Below are positions 26,101 to 40,170 of a stretch of DNA of 64,000 nucleotides, one piece after another. A program made the position numbers and the translations under genes. The notes below the pieces were generated by a model that was not told the origin of the DNA, ran no database searches, and saw only the letters and a program-made list of their open reading frames with translations. The DNA is from Procambarus clarkii (lineage: Eukaryota; Arthropoda; Malacostraca; Decapoda; Cambaridae), in the NCBI RefSeq assembly GCF_040958095.1, contig NC_091214.1:5383501-5447500 (forward strand), in the 5' to 3' direction. Every line of letters begins with the position of its first letter. Position 1 is the first letter of the stretch.

Positions 26101-29100
26101 TAGGAATGTTTAAGGTACACAGACTGTTTGTGAGAGTGCATAAGGTTACGGGATTTTTGTGTGAATGTTTAAGGTACACGGTCTGTTTGTTGGAGTGTTT
26201 AAGGTACATAGGATGTTTGAGGGAATGTTTGATGTACACAGCATGTTTGTGGGAGGGGTTATGGTACACGGGATGTTTGTGGGAGTGATTAAGGTACACG
26301 GGATGTTCGTGGGAAAATTTAAGGAACATGGGCTGTTTGTGGAAATGTTTAAGGTACGGGGACTGTTTGTAGGAATGTTTAAGGTACACGGACTGTTTGT
26401 GGGTGTGTATACGGTATCTGGAATGTTTGTGGGAATGTTTAAGGTACACAGGCTGTTTGTGGGAATGTTTAGTGATATGGTCTCTTTGTGGGAATGTTTA
26501 TTGATATGGTCTCTTTGTTGGAATGTTTAAGGTACACGGACTGTTTGTAGGAATGTTTAAGGTACACAGACTGTTTGTAGGAATGTTTAAAGTACACGGA
26601 CTGTTTGTGGGCGTGTATAAGGTATCTGGAATGTTTCTGGGAATGTTTAAGGTACACAAGCTGTTTGTGGGAATGTTTAAGGTTCACAGGGCTGTTTGTG
26701 AGATTGTGTAAGGTACATGAACTGTTTGTGGGAATGTTTAGGGTAAAAAGTCTATTTGTGGGAATGTGTAGGGTACACAGCCTGTTTGTGGGATTGTTTA
26801 AGGTACACGGGCTGTTTGTGGGAATTTTTAAAGTACACGGACTGTTTGTGGGAGTGTTTAAGGTACACGGGTTATTTGTAGGAGTGTTTAAGATACATGG
26901 GCTGTTTGTGGAATGTTTAAGGTACACAAGCTGTTTGTGGGATTTATTAAGGTACACGGGATTTTTGTGGGAGCGTATAAGGTATACGAGATATTTGTGG
27001 GAATGTTTAAGGTACATGGACTGTTTGTGGGAATATTTATAGTGCACAGGCTGTCAGTGCGAATTTTGAAGGTATACAGGCTGATTCTGGGAATGTTTAA
27101 GGTACACAGGCTGTTTGTGGCAATGTTTAAGGAACACGGGATGTTCGAGGGAATATTTAAGTTACACGGGCTGTTTTTGGGAATGTTTAAGGTACACGGA
27201 CTGTTTGTAAAAATGTTTAACGTACACTGACTGTTTGTGGGCGTGTATAAGGTATCTGGAATGTTTGTGGGAATTTTTAAGGTACACGGGCTGTTTGTGG
27301 GAATGTTTAGTTACATGGTCTGTTTGTTGGAATGTTTAAGGTACACGGGCTGTTTGTGAGAATGTTTAAGGTACATGGGTTATTTGTGGGAATGGTAAAG
27401 TACACAGGCTCTTTGTGGGAATTTGTAAGGTACACATTCTGTTTGAGGGAGTGTTTAGGGTACATGCTCTGTTTTGGGGAATTTTTAAGGTTCACGGGCG
27501 GTTTTTGGGAATGTTCAAGGTTCACGTGCTGTTTCTGGGAATGTTTAAGGTATACGGGCTGTTTGGGGGAATGTTTAAGATTCTCGTGCTGTTTGTTGCA
27601 ATGTTTAAAGTACACAGGCTTTTTGTGCGAATGTGGAAGGTACACAGGTTGTTTGTGATAGTGTTTAAGATACACAGGCTGCTTGTGGGAATGTTTATGG
27701 TACACGGGCTGTTTGTGGGAATGTTTAAGTTATACGGGTTGCTTGTTGGATTGTTTAAGGTTCCTGGGATGCTTATTGGAATTTTTAAGGAACCCAAGCT
27801 ATTTATGGGAATGTTAAAGTACACAGGCTTTTTGTGGGAATGTGTAAGATACACAGGCTGTTTGTGGGAGAGTAAAGGTACACGGGCTGTTTGTCGGAAA
27901 CTTTAAGGTACAGGGACTGTTTGTTGGAATGTTTAAGGTACACGGGCTGTTTGTGGGAATGTTTAAGGTATACGGGCTGTTTGTGGGAATGTTTAAGGTA
28001 CACGGACTGTTTGTGGGAATGTTTAAGGTACATGGGCAGTTTGTGGAAATGTAAAAGTACATAGGCTGTTTTTGGGAATGTGTAAGGTACACAGGCTGTT
28101 TGTAGGAGTGTTTAAGGTACATGGGGTTTTTGGAAGAGTGTTTAAGGTACACGGGGATTTTTGTGGGAATGTTTAAGGTTCACGGGCTGTTTGTGGGAAA
28201 GTTTTAAATTCTCGGGCTGTTTGTGGCAATGTTTAAAGTATACAGGCTGTTTGCGGAAATTTGTAAGGTACATAGGCTGTTTGTTGGAGTGTTTAAGGTA
28301 CATGGGCTGTTTGTGATAATGATTAAGATACACGGACTGTTTGTGGAAATGTTTAAGGTACACGGGCTGTTTGTGGGAGTGTTTAAGGTACACGGACTGT
28401 TTGCGAGAATGCTTAAGGTACACGGACTGTTTGTGGGAATGTTTAGGGTACATTGGCTGTTTGTGGGAATGTTAAAGTACACGGGCTGTTTGTGGGAACG
28501 TTAAAGTTCACAGGCTGTTTGTGGGAATGTGAAAGGTACACAGGCTGTTTGTGGGAGTGTTTAAGGTACTCGGGCTATTTGTGGGAGTGTTTAAGGTACT
28601 CTGGCGGTTTGTGGGACTGTTTAAGGTACATAGGCAGTTCGTGAATTTTTTTTTAAGATAAACGGGCTGTTTGTGGGAATATTAAATTAATTAAGGAACT
28701 TAGGCTGTTTGTAGTAATGTTTAAGGTACACAGGCTGTTTGTGGGAATGTTTAAGGTACTCGGGCTGTTTGTGGGAATGTGTAAGGTACATGGACTGTTT
28801 GTGGGAATTTTTAAGGTACAAGGGCTGTTTGTGGGAATGTTTAAGGTACATAGACTGATTGTGGGAATATTTAAGTTATGCGGGATTTTTAAGAATGTTT
28901 TATGTACACAGTCTGTTTGTTGGAATGTTTAAGGTACACGGGCTGCTAGTGGGAATGTTTAGGTACACAGCCGGTGTGTAGGAGAGTTTAGGGTACACAA
29001 GTTGTTTGTAGGAATGTTTAGGGTACACGGGCTGTTTTTGGGAATGTTTAAGGTACACAGACTGTTTGTAGGAATGTTTAAGGTACACTGTTTGTGGGCG

Positions 29101-32100
29101 TGTATAAGGTATCTGGAATGTTTGTGGGAATTTTTAAGGTACATGGGCTGTTTGTGGGAATGTTTAGTTATATGGTTTGTTTGTGGGAATGTTTAAGGTA
29201 CACGGGCTGTTTATGGGAATTTTTAAGGTACACGGACTGTTTGTTGGAATGTTTAAGGTACACGGGCTGTTTGTGGGAATGTTTAAGGTACACGGGTTAT
29301 TTGTGGGAATGGTAAAGTACACAGGCTGTTTGTGGGAATTTGTAAGGTACACACTCTGTTTGAGGGAGTGTTTAGGGTACATGCTCTGTTTTTGGGAGTT
29401 TTTAAGGTTCATAGGCGGTTTTTGGGAATGTTCAAGGTTCACGTGCTGTTTCTGGGAATGTTTAAGGTATACGAACTGTTTGAGGGAATGTTTAAGATTC
29501 TCGTGCTGTTTGTTGCAATGTTTAAAGTACACAGGCTTTTTGTGCGAATGTGAAAGGTACACAGTTTGTTTGTGATAGTGTTTAAGATACACAGGCTGCT
29601 TGTGGGAATGTTTATGGTACACGGGCTGTTTGTGGGAATGTTTAAGTTATACGGGTTGCTTGTTGAATTGTTTAAGGTTCCTGGGATGCTTATTGGAATT
29701 TTTAAGGAACCCAAGCTATTTGTGGGAATGTTAAAGTACACAGGCTTATTGTGGGAATGTGTAAGATACACAGGCTGTTTGTGGGAGAGTAAAGGTACAC
29801 GGGCTGTTTGTCGGAAACTTTCAGGTACACGGACTGTTTGTGGGAATGTTTAAGGTACATGGGCAGTTTGTGGGAATGTAAAAGTACATAGGCTGTTTGT
29901 GGGAATGTGTAAGGTACACCGGCTGTTTGTAGGAGTGTTTAAGGTACATGGGGTTTATGGAAGAGTGTTAAAGGTACACGGGGTCTTTGTGGGAATGTTT
30001 AAGGTTCACGAGCTGTTTGTGGGTGGGAAAGTTTTAAATTCTCGGGCTGTTTGTGGCAATGTTTAAGGTATACAGGCTGTTTGTGGAAATTTGTAAAGTA
30101 CATAGGCTGTTTGTTGTAGGGTTTAAGGTACATGGGCTGTTTGTGATAATGATTAAGGTACACGGACTGTTTGTGGAAATGTTTAAGGTACACGGGCTGT
30201 TTGTGGGAACGTTAAAGTTCACAGGCTGTTTGTGGGAATGTGAAAGGTACACAGGCTGTTTGTGGGAGTGTTTAAGGTACTCGGGCTATTTGTGGGAGTG
30301 TTTAAGGTACTCTGGCGGTTTGTCGGACTGTTTAAGGTACATAGGCAGTTCGTGAATTTTTTTTAAGATAAACGGGCTGTTTGTGGGAATATTAAATTAA
30401 TTAAGGAACTTAGGCTGTTTGTAGTAATGTTTAAGGTACACAGGCTGTTTGTGGGAATGTTTAAGGTACTCGGGCTGTTTGTGGGAATGTGTAAGGTACA
30501 TGGACTGTTTGTGGGAATTTTTAAGGTACAAGGGCTGTTTGTGGGAATGTTTAAGGTACATAGACTGATTGTGGGAATGTTTAAGTTATGCGGGATTTTT
30601 AAGAATGTTTTATGTACACAGTCTGTTTGTTGGAATGTTTAAGGTACACGGGCTGCTAGTGGGAATGTTTAGGTACACAGCCGGTGTGTAGGATTGTTTA
30701 GGGTACACAAGTTGTTTGTAGGAATGTTTAGGGTACACGGGCTGTTTTTGGGAATGTTTAAGGTACACAGACTGTTTGTAGGAATGTTTAAGGTACACTG
30801 ACTGTTTGTGGGCGTGTATAAGGTATCTGGAATGTTTGTGGGAATTTTTAAGGTACACGGGCTGTTTGTGGGAATGTTTAGTTATATGGTCTGTTTGTGG
30901 GAATGTTTAAGGTACACGGGCTGTTTATGGGAATTTTTAAGGTATACGGACTGTTTGTTGGAATGTTTAAGGTACACGGGCTGTTTGTGGGAATGTTTAA
31001 GGTACACGGGTTATTTGTGGGAAAGGTAAAGTACACAGGCTGTTTGTGGGAATTTGTAAGGTACACAGTCTGTTTGAGGGAGTGCTTAGGGTACATGCTC
31101 TGTTTTGGGGAGTTTTTAAGGTTCATAGGCGGTTTTTGGGAATGTTCAAGGTTCACGTGCTGTTTCTGGGAATGTTTAAGGTATACGGACTGTTTGAGGG
31201 AATGTTTAAGATTCTCGTGCTGTTTGTTGCAATGTTTAAAGTAAACAGGCTTTTTGTGCGAATGTGGAAGGTACACAGTTTGTTTGTGATAGTGTTTAAG
31301 ATACACAGGCTGCTTGTGGGAATGTTTATGGTACACGGGCTGTTTGTGGGAATGTTTAAGTTATACGGGTTGCTTGTTGAATTGTTTAAGGTTCCTGGGA
31401 TGCTTATTGGAATTTTGAAGGAACCCAAGCTATTTGTGGGAATGTTAAAGTACACAGGCTTATTGTGGGAATGTGTAAGATACACAGGCTGTTTGTGGGA
31501 GAGTAAAGGTACACGGGCTGTTTGTCGGAAACTTTCAGGTACACGGACTGTTTGTTGGAATGTTTAAGGTACACGGGCTGTTTGAGGGAATGTTTAAGGT
31601 ACACGGGCTGTTTGTGGGAATGTTTAAGGTGCACGGGTTGTTTGTGGGAATGTTTAAGGTACATGGGCAGTTTGTGGGAATGTAAAAGTACATAGGCTGT
31701 TTGTGGGAATGTGTAAGGTACACCGGCTGTTTGTAGGATTGTTTAAGGTACATGGGGTTTATGGAAGAGTGTTAAAGGTACACGGGCTCTTTGTGGGAAT
31801 GTTTAAGGTTCACGGGCTGTTTGTGGGTGGGAAAGTTTTAAATTCTCGGGCTGTTTGTGGCAATGTTTAAGGTATACAGGCTGTTTGTGGAAATTTGTAA
31901 GGTACATAGGCTGTTTGTTGTAGTGTTTAAGGTACATGGGCTGTTTGTGATAATGTTTAAGGTACACGGACTGTTTGTGGAAATGTTTAAGGTACATGGG
32001 CTGTTTGTGGGAACGTTAAAGTTCACAGGCTGTTTGTGTTAATGTGAAAGGTACACAGGCTGTTTGTGGGAGTGTTTAAGGTACTCGGGCTATTTGTGGG

Positions 32101-35100
32101 AGTGTTTAAGGTACTCTGGCGGTTTGTGGGACTGTTTAAGGTACATAGGCAGTTCGTGAATTTTTTTTAAGATAAACGGGCTGTTTGTGGGAATATTAAA
32201 TTAATTAAGGAACTTAGGCTGTTTGTAGTAATGTTTAAGGTACACAGGCTGTTTGTGGGAATGTTTAAGGTACTCGGGCTGTTTGTGGGAATGTGTAAGG
32301 TACATGGACTGTTTGTGGGAATTTTTAAGGTACAAGGGCTGTTTGTGGGAATGTTTAAGGTACATAGACTGATTGTGGGAATGTTTAAGTTATGCGGGAT
32401 TTTTAAGAATGTTTTATGTACACAGTCTGTTTGTTGGAATGTTTAAGGTACACGGGCTGCTAGTGGGAATGTTTAGGTACACAGCCGGTGTGTAGGAGTG
32501 TTTACGGTACACAAGTTGTTTGTAGGAATGTTTAGGGTACACGGGCAGTTTCTGGGAATGTTTAAGGTATACGGACTGTTTGAGGGAATGTTTAAGATTC
32601 TCGTGCTGTTTGTTGCAATGTTTAAAGTACACAGGCTTTTTGTGCGAATGTGGAAGGTACACAGTTTTTTTGTGATAGTGTTTAAGATACACAGGCTGCT
32701 TGTGGGAATGTTTATGGTACACGGGCTGTTTGTGGGAATGTTTAAGTTATACGGGTTGCTTGTTGAATTGTTTAAGGTTCCTGGGATGCTTATTGGAATT
32801 TTTAAGGAACCCAAGCTATTTGTGGGAGTGTTAAAGTACACAGGCTTATTGTGGGAATGTGTAAGATACACAGGCTGTTTGTGGGAGAGTAAAGGTACAC
32901 GGGCTGTTTGTCGGAAACTTTCAGGTACACGGACTGTTTGTTGGAATGTTTAAGGTACACGGGCTGTTTGAGGGAATGTTTAAGGTACACGGGCTGTTTG
33001 TGGGAATGTTTAAGGTGCACGGACTGTTTGTGGGAATGTTTAAGGTACATGGGCAGTTTGTGGGAATGTAAAAGTACATAGGCTGTTTGTGGGAATGTGT
33101 AAGGTACACAGGCTGTTTGTAGGAGTGTTTAAGGTACATGGGGTTTTTGGAAGAGTGTTTAAGGTACACGGGCTCTTTGTGGGAATGTTTAAGGTTCACG
33201 GGCTGTTTGTGGGTGGGAAAGTTTTAAATTCTCGGGCTGTTTGTGGCAATGTTTAAGGTATACAGGCTGTTTGTGGAAATTTGTAAGGTACATAGGCTGT
33301 TTGTTGTAGTGTTTAAGGTACATGGGCTGTTTTGATAATGATTAAGGTACACGGACTGTTTGTGGAAATGTTTAAGGTACACGGGCTGTTTGTGGGAGTG
33401 TTTAAGGTACACGAACTGTTTGCGAAAATGATTAAGGTACATGGTCTGTTTGTGGGAATGTTTAGGGTACATTGGCTGTTTGTGGGAATGTTTAAGTACA
33501 CGGGCTGTTTGTGGGAACGTTAAAGTTCACAGGCTGTTTGTGGGAATGTGAAAGGTACACAGGCTGTTTGTGGGAGTGTTTAAGATACTCGGGCTATTTG
33601 TTGGAGTGTTTAAGGTACTCTGGCGGTTTGTGTGACTGTTTAAGGTACATAGGCAGTTCGTGGGATTTTTTTAAGATAAACGGGCTGTTTGTGGGAATAT
33701 TAAATTATTTAAGGAACGTAGGCTGTTTGTAGTAATGTTTAAGGTACACAGGCTGTTTGTAGGAATGTTTAAGGTACTCGGGCTGTTTCTGGGAATGTGT
33801 AAGATACATGGACCGTTTGTGGGAATGTTTAAGGTACAAGGGCTGTTTGTGGGAATGTTTAAGGTACATAGACTGATTGTTGGAATGTTTAAGTTATGCG
33901 GGATTTTTAAGGTCTGTTTGTTGGAATGTTTAAGGTATATGGGCTGCTAGTGGGAATATTTAGGTACACAGCCGGTGTGTAGGATACTCAAGTTGTTTGT
34001 AGGAATGTTTAGGGTACACGGGCTGTTTGTGGGAATGTTTAAGATACACAAGCTGTTTGTGGGAATATTTAAGGTACACCGGCTGTTTGTGGAAATGTTT
34101 AGGTACACGGGATGATTGTGGGAGTGTATAAGGTATACGGGATGTTTGTGGGAATGTTTAAGGTACACGGTCAGTTTGTGGGCGAGTATAAGGTACCTGG
34201 TATATTTGTGGAAATGTTTAAGGTACACGGGATGTTTGTGGGAGCGTTTAAGAAATACAAGATGTTTGTTGTTATGTTTAAGGTACACAAGCTGTTTGTG
34301 GGAATGTTTAAGGTACACGGGGCTTTTTGGGGCAATGTGTAAGGTACTCCGGTTGTTTGTTGGAGTGTTTAAGATGTACGGGTGGCTTGTGGGAATGTGT
34401 AAGGTACACAAGCTGTTTGTGGGAATGTGTAAGGTACACAAGCTGTTTGTGGGACAGTTTAAGGTACACGGGTTGTTTGTAGGAATGTGTTAGGTACACA
34501 GGTTGTTTGTGGTATTGTTTTAGATACACGGGCTGCTTGTGGGAATGTTTAAGGTATATAGGCTGCTTGTGGGAGTGTTTAAGGAACACGGGCTGCATAT
34601 GGGAATGTTTAAGGTACACGGCCTTTTTTGTGGGAGCGTTTAAGTTACACGGGCTGCTTATGAGAGTGTTTAAGGAATACAGACAGTTTGTTGGAATGTA
34701 TAACGTACACAGGATGTTTGTGGGAATGTTTAAGGTACACGGGTTGTTTGTGGGAAAGTTTACTTACATGTTTAGGTATACGGTCAGTTTGTGGAAATGT
34801 TTAATGAACACAGGCTGTTTGTGGGAATGTTTAAGGTACACAATCTGTTTGTGGGAATGTTTACGGTACACTAGATGTTTGTGGGAATGTTTGAGGTACA
34901 CGGGCTGTTTGAGGGAATGTTTACGGTACACGGGCTGTTTGTGGGAAGTTTTAAGGTACACAGACTGTTTGTTGGAATGTTTAAGGTACACGGACTGTTT
35001 GTGGGCGTGTATAAGATATCTGGAATGTTTGTGGGAGTGTTTAAGGTACACGGGCTGTTTGTGGGAATGTTTAAGGTACACAGGGCTGTTTGTGAGATTG

Positions 35101-36751
35101 TATAAGGTACATGAACTGTTTGTGGGAATGTTTAAGGTAAAAAGCCTGTTTGTGGGAATGTGTAGGGTACACAGCCTGTTTGTGGGAGTGTTTAAGGTAC
35201 ACGGGCTGTTTGTGGGAATTTTTAAAGTACACGGACTGTTTGTGGGTATGCTTATGGTACACAGGCTTTTTGTGGGAATGTGTAAGGCACACAGGCTGTT
35301 TGTGGGAGTGTTTAAGGTACACGGGCTGTTTCTAGGAGTGTTTAAAGTACATGGGCTGTTTGTGGGAATGTTTAAGATACACAAGCTGTTTGAGAGAATG
35401 TTCAAGGTACACGGGCTATTTGAGGGAATGTTTAAGGTACACAGGCTGTTTATGGGAATGCCTAATTAAGGTTCTCGGGCTGTTTCTGGCACTGTTTAAG
35501 GTACACAGGCTGTTTGTGGGAATGTTTAACATACAAAGGCTGTTTGTGGGAATGTGTAAGGTACACAGGCTGGTTGTTGTTGTGCTTAAGGTACACGGGC
35601 TGCATGTGGGAATGTTTAGCGTACACGGCCTGTTTGTGGGAGTGTTTAAGGTACACTGGCGGTTTGTGGGAGTGTTTAAGGTGCACAGGCTGTTTGTGGA
35701 AGTTTTTATGATACACAGGCTGCTTGTGGGAATGTTTAAGGTATTCGGGCTGTTTGTAGGAATGTTTAAGGTATACGTGTTGCTTGTGGAGTGTTTAAGG
35801 TACATGGGCTGTTTGTGGGAATTTTAAAGTACACAGGTTTTTTGTGGGAATGTGTAAGGTACATAGGCTGTTTGTGGGACAGTTTAAATTACACGGGCTG
35901 TTTGTGGGAATGTTTAGGGTACACGGGCTATTTGTGGGAAAGTTTAAGGTTCACAGGTTGTTTGTTGTATTGTTTAAGATACACGGGCTGCTTGTGGGAA
36001 TGTTTAAGGTACACGGGCTGTTTGTGGAAGTGTTTGAGGTACACTGGCTGTTTGTGGGAGTCTTTAAGGTACACAGCCTGTTTGAGGGAGTTTTTAAGAT
36101 ACACGAGCAGTTTCTGGGAATGTTTAAAGTATACGGGCTGATTGTGGAAATGTTTAAGGTATATAGGTTCTTTGTGGGAGTGTTTAAGGTACACGGGCTG
36201 CATATGGGAATGTTTAAGATACACAGGTTTTTTGTGGGAGCGTTTAGGTTACACGGGCTGCTTGTGGGAGTGTTTAGCGTACACGGGCTCTTTGAGGGAG
36301 TTTTAGGTACTCAGACTGTGTAGGTACATTGGCGGTTTGTGGGAGTGTTTAAGGTACACGTGTTGTTTGTGGGAGTTTTAATGATACACGGGCTGTTTGT
36401 GGGAATGTTTAAGGTATACGGGCTGTTTGTAGGAATGTTTAAGGTACACGGGATGTTCAGAGAACGTTTAAGGTACAAGGGATGTTTGAAGGAATGTTTA
36501 AGGTTCACGGGCTGTTTGTGGGAATGTTTAAGGTACATGGGCTGTTTGTGGGAATGTTTAAGGTTCTCATGCTGTTAGTGGCAATGTTTAAAGTACACAG
36601 GATTTTTGTGCAAATGTGGAAGGTACACTGGTTGTTTGTGATAGTGTTTAAGGTACACGGACTACTTTTGGGAATGTTTAAGGTACCCAAGAAGTTTTTT
36701 GGAATGTTAAAGTACACAGGCTATTTGTGGGAGTGTTTAAGGTACACATGC
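23165..36751. repeat. 30-bp minisatellite array, 13.6 kb (main block)
   Basis: Head-to-tail units with core CTGTTTGTGGGAATG followed by TTTAAGGTACACGGG; about 450 units by length. The GGGAATGTTTAAGGTAC part is the most constant; the CGGGCTG part varies (CGGACTG, CAGGCTG, CGGGATG). Because the unit is 30 bp and the consensus has no stop in four of six frames, long frames appear on both strands with 10-residue repeats; I do not regard them as genes. No unique gene sequence occurs inside. Individual units differ at several positions, so the array is old or mutating fast. Confidence 0.95.
27400..33950. repeat. Higher-order repeats within the 30-bp array
   Basis: Marker variants recur in fixed order. 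A TTATGCGGGATTTTTAAG variant is at about 28876, 30590, 32392 and 33895. An AAGATAAACGGGCTG variant with ATATTAAATTA is at about 28655, 30365, 32170 and 33670. A GCAATGTTTAAAGTA variant with CTTTTTGTGCGAATG is at about 27597, 29515, 31228 and 32618. Spacings are 1.4-1.9 kb. Segments of about 50-60 units have therefore been copied as blocks, with internal deletions. Confidence 0.85.
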
Positions 36752-36754
36752 TGT

Positions 36755-37566
36755 TGTAACAAACTAGGCTGTTGTAAGAATTATCCAGAGTGGTTTATCG
36801 ACAAAAGAGAATGGGAAGCTGAGCCGCATGGTGACCTGACCCCCAGGGGAATTCGCGGTGGAAATAACCGACGCTTTGTTCATATCTGCGTATAATGAAT
36901 CATCCTATAGTATTCAGTAATTTAGAGAAAATTAGCCTTTATTCATTTTTATTAAAATTGTATTGTATAATAGTACTGGATACAATATCAAGAGTATTCT
37001 AATTATTGAGTTTAAGTCACCATCAGTGACGTCACGAATCAGATCTAACTTTTAAAGCGGAGTGACCGGCGGTCATAGGTCAGCAGGGTTGACATGTCTA
37101 ATATTTCTCAAAGTTTTAATAACCATTTTTGTGATCGGGAACAGCTTTGCCGTTAGATGTTTGTGTAATCTAATTAAAGTAAAATAATTCAACCAGTCTG
37201 GATCAATTCAGTATAAACAGAGGATAATTGTTATAACTTAACCTTGCTAAAGTAACTGGGTAAGCGATGCGGAACAATACAATACTCTGTCTGGGGTAGT
37301 CCAGACAAGGAAAAGATCAGTGTGGTCACGGAAGCAGCTGGGATAAGAGGTCAACATCTTACCTCTCCCCAACAAGACCAGCACAACACCCAGAGCTGGT
37401 CGCCCAAGGTATAGTTGCTATTGTAAATTATAGGGATAGTCTTCTCATTTGCCATTCAGGTCAAGTAGGGAGTGTTAAAGTGATAGGGAGTGAACATATT
37501 TAGATTTTGTTTTAGTTTTCTTTTAATAAATTAAATTTGTTATTAATTTGCATTTTATTGTTTCCA
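36755..37566 (+). repeat. LTR-like repeat, copy 1
   Basis: Begins TGTAACAAACTAGGCTG directly after satellite sequence and continues to about TTATTGTTTCCA (TG...CA). The first 631 bp recur in direct orientation at 39540-40170 with constant offset 2,785; the last ~450 bp recur inverted at 40609-41049. No ORF. Confidence 0.7.
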
Positions 37567-39530
37567 TATGTACTATGTCTATACTTGACTCAGGTAGCAA
37601 CTTTTACCGTGCTCTGGGGTTCCACCTCCACCAAACCCAGAGTATATCTATGCTTCCGCTGTGTTGTGTCTGTCTGTTCCCAGGTCTGATTGGTACACCG
37701 ACCCAGTTGTTCCAGCCACACGTGAACCCTTGTCTGTAAAGACCGAGGGAGGAGGCACGTTACACAAAGCCCTCCCCCCACCAGACCCAGTAACCCATAC
37801 ATCAGTTACTTTGGGGATGAGTGACTATCCAAGAGTCACCCGGCCGACGCCTCACGTCACTAACGAGGTTGTCAGGGCCAGCGAGCTGTCCACATTATAG
37901 CAGTCACCGGAGGTGCCATACAACGCCGGGGTAGCTGTCTCGAGATCACCACTACCCACCTGCTGCGTCATCAAGACTGCAGCCATTCCAGCAGTGTTGG
38001 AGGAGAGGTCAAGAAATGGAAAGCACGTAGCAGTACTCAAGAATTTCGCCGGAAGATTAATGATTACGCCATCTGAAGTAACAAGAAAGCAGAAGTAAGG
38101 CGGTCACAGGTGGAAGGCACGGTTTCCCTACAGAGTACCGGGACTCGCCAATAGAAGGTCGCAAAATTGTCTCCTTTGGCCTAAAGTCGGCGGTACGAGG
38201 GTATGCACAGTTGGTGTTTACGGCCTAGTAACCTGGTGACATTAAAGAAACGCCTGAGATGACGTGAGCAATGATGGAAGACGAGATTCACCTGTTCTGC
38301 AAACAAGCAACCCGCCTCTACGACCTTCTAACATCACTCCTGCTAAGAGACACCGTTGGTACATCCAGTTCTGCTCTGCTGTGGTCATCTGCGACGTCAA
38401 GGTTAACATCAAGACTGCCGTGTGAACTGTGATTGATATGAAGGCGTGTGGACTGTCGAGAGCAAGATTAATGGCCGAAGTAACAGTATTCTACAGCTGT
38501 CACTTGGCACTCCGCTCTACTACACTCTGTCGTCATTCAAGAGTACCGGATGGGAGTACAAGAGGACCAGGTATTGATGTCTACACATGAGAAGAAGCAA
38601 GATCGACACCGTCATCGTCAGCGACTACATTCAGCATCCAGCAGCATCGATTTTTTTTTCGATTACTCAATATGAACAATTGATACAAACAACAAAGTTG
38701 GCTCTGAACATCTGTGTAAAGAACATCTGGACACTTTTGTTTAAATGTTGAAAAACAGATTTAGAATCAATACTTTATAAATGTTGAAAAACAGCTTTAA
38801 AATAATAATTCTGGTATAATATATGAATTTTACTCTATGAATTGGTCAGTAATCAAAATCGAAGCCCCTGTGTAATTGTCTCAGCCCAGAACAAACGGTT
38901 ATGGAAAATTATGTTGTGCTATTTTTTTCAGAATGTTTGAACACAGGAGAGGCGGACCAATATAAACATTGACACTTCTAGTGAGTGAGAACACTTGGCT
39001 GTACAGTCAGCCGAAACCTGTGATATAGTATAGGAATTTTTTATTTTATTTTTAGATACATGTAATAAACGTTAGGTGTGTTCCTTAACATGTCAAGGTT
39101 GACATTGATGGGGAGTGGTTAGTACACGGATGTGAACTTGATAGTTCCGTAGTACGCTCCCGGATGACTGAAAGTTCAGTCTGACGATATAACTTTAATG
39201 TTATGTTTGAGCACGGTGTGGCCGGCTCTAGAGGACACATGGACTTGGCTAGTGAAGAGCCAAGAGAGTTTAATAGCTAGTTTTTGATGGTAGAGTAGGG
39301 ACATGTTATTTAGCTATGTCAGTAAGGATAGGATGTATGTTTCCTGATATTGGAGGATTGCTGTCAGTTGACAGCTGAGAAAAATTTGAATATGTTTATT
39401 ATGTTGGACTATTATTTGTCAAATTTTATTAGTTAGGTTAGCTTTTGTTTGTGGCATGAGTTGAATTGTGGGTTTGGATACTAAACCTCGTGAATTTTAA
39501 CAAATTAACAAGGTTTACTAAGTGCTTGTG
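37567..39530 (+). mobile_element. Internal region of the LTR element, no coding capacity
   Basis: Sequence between two LTR-like copies. No frame beyond ~80 codons and no recognisable gag or pol. Just before copy 2 lies GTGCGGGGGGGT, a plausible polypurine tract. Either a non-autonomous element or one eroded beyond recognition. Confidence 0.5.
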
Positions 39531-39539
39531 CGGGGGGGT

Positions 39540-40170
39540 TGTAACAAACTAGGCTGTTGTAAGAATTATCCAGAGTGGTTTATCGACAAAAGAGAATGGG
39601 AAGCTGAGCCGCATGGTGACCTGACCCCCAGGGGAATTCGCGGTGGAAATAACCGACGCTTTGTTCATATCTGCGTATAATGAATCATCCTATAGTATTC
39701 AGTAATTTAGAGAAAATTAGCCTTTATTCATTTTTATTAAAATTGTATTGTATAATAGTACTGGATACAATATCAAGAGTATTCTAATTATTGAGTTTAA
39801 GTCACCATCAGTGACGTCACGAATCAGATCTAACTTTTAAAGCGGAGTGACCGGCGGTCATAGGTCAGCAGGGTTGACATGTCTAATATTTCTCAAAGTT
39901 TTAATAACCATTTTTGTGATCGGGAACAGCTTTGCCGTTAGATGTTTGTGTAATCTAATTAAAGTAAAATAATTCAACCAGTCTGGATCAATTCAGTATA
40001 AACAGAGGATAATTGTTATAACTTAACCTTGCTAAAGTAACTGGGTAAGCGATGCGGAACAATACAATACTCTGTCTGGGGTAGTCCAGACAAGGAAAAG
40101 ATCAGTGTGGTCACGGAAGCAGCTGGGATAAGAGGTCAACATCTTACCTCTCCCCAACAAGACCAGCACA
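39540..40170 (+). repeat. LTR-like repeat, copy 2 (truncated)
   Basis: Matches 36755-37385 with no difference that I noticed, then departs at GACCAGCACA. Preceded by a G-rich tract (39532-39538), as expected of a 3' LTR. Confidence 0.75.

Noticed and set aside
34507-35469. 320-codon plus frame, and the 323-codon minus frame at 41369-42340, in the 30-bp satellite
   Set aside because: The unit is a multiple of three and its consensus lacks stops in four frames; open frames on both strands at once argue against a gene.
23165-36751. CRISPR-like array
   Set aside because: Units are contiguous with no unique spacers, no cas genes, and the setting is eukaryotic.
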